From assembly GCF_023703465.1 (NCBI RefSeq), contig NZ_JAMQGP010000006.1, positions 124,001 to 188,000 on the forward strand: a stretch of DNA of 64,000 nt. Direction: 5' to 3'. Position numbers and translations under genes: made by a program. Below the pieces are notes generated by a model that saw only the letters and a program-made list of their open reading frames with translations, was not told the origin of the DNA and did not search any database. Numbering within the stretch: position 1 is the stretch's first letter; each line of letters starts with the position of its first letter. This document shows, piece after piece, positions 63,951-64,000 of the stretch. This DNA comes from Echinimonas agarilytica (GTDB lineage Bacteria; Pseudomonadota; Gammaproteobacteria; Enterobacterales; Neiellaceae).

Positions 63951-64000
63951 CCTCTCTCGACTTAGCCATCATTTTTGCCTATTTAGGGGCAACGATCGTT
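63941..64000 (+). CDS. Sodium:solute symporter, N-terminus only (cut by window edge)
   Basis: Twenty codons, MQITSLDLAIIFAYLGATIV, run to the window end. Acidic residue plus a first hydrophobic helix in this pattern is typical of SSS-family (SGLT-like) sugar/sodium symporters. The start overlaps the epimerase end by 10 bases. With so little sequence the family is a probable, not certain, call. Confidence 0.6.
   Translation, partial: MQITSLDLAIIFAYLGATIV

Overview
This window looks like a chromosomal segment of a marine, polysaccharide-degrading, nitrogen-fixing gammaproteobacterium. The evidence is the NifL-NifA pair, gamma-type rnfABCDGEH, E. coli-like gshA, aroF-tyrA, ffh-rpsP-rimM-trmD-rplS and cydABX, together with TonB-receptor and glycoside hydrolase genes typical of Alteromonadales-like bacteria. 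No rRNA is present, so genus is not assigned. No insertion sequence, phage or CRISPR array was seen.

Bases 1-20176 form a nitrogen-fixation island. On the minus strand: nifE-nifN-nifX-fdxB and an RseC-like gene, then nifU-nifS-nifV (nifV cut by the window edge), and the electron-transport operon rnfABCDGEH. On the plus strand: nifL-nifA, then a tight run nifB-fdxN-nifQ-modA-modB-modC. Five sigma-54 promoter-like elements can be read, in front of nifU, nifE, rnfA, nifL and nifB. Three (nifU, nifE, nifB) are preceded by an extended NifA upstream activator palindrome, TTGTCG-N6-CGACAA; a looser copy lies upstream of nifL. Together the genes supply cofactor synthesis (nifB, nifE, nifN, nifX, nifQ, nifV), Fe-S assembly (nifU, nifS), molybdate uptake (modABC), low-potential electrons (rnf, ferredoxins) and redox/nitrogen control (nifLA). 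nifHDK are not in the window.

Bases 20600-30000 carry a SatD/DUF3307 pair, the cytochrome bd operon cydA-cydB-cydX-cydD-cydC with a perfect FNR-type box, and a dicarboxylate/amino-acid symporter coupled to a 55-codon membrane protein gene. Bases 30000-57000 are mostly core genome: an oxidoreductase, M16 peptidase, gshA, lytic transglycosylase, GH5 enzyme, CNNM protein, cytochrome assembly protein, metal permease, the ffh and rpsP-rimM-trmD-rplS clusters, acyl-CoA synthetase, EAL protein, aroF-tyrA with TyrR-like boxes, a GH43 xylosidase with a divergent AraC regulator, an MscS channel and a prepilin. tRNA-Thr and tRNA-Phe follow.

From 58000 to the end lies a carbohydrate locus: an FG-GAP/ASPIC lipoprotein and a TonB receptor on one strand, divergent from an AGE-family sugar epimerase and the start of a sodium:solute symporter. 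Four LacI-type operator palindromes sit in the shared intergenic region. This is probably the edge of a (manno)oligosaccharide utilisation locus.
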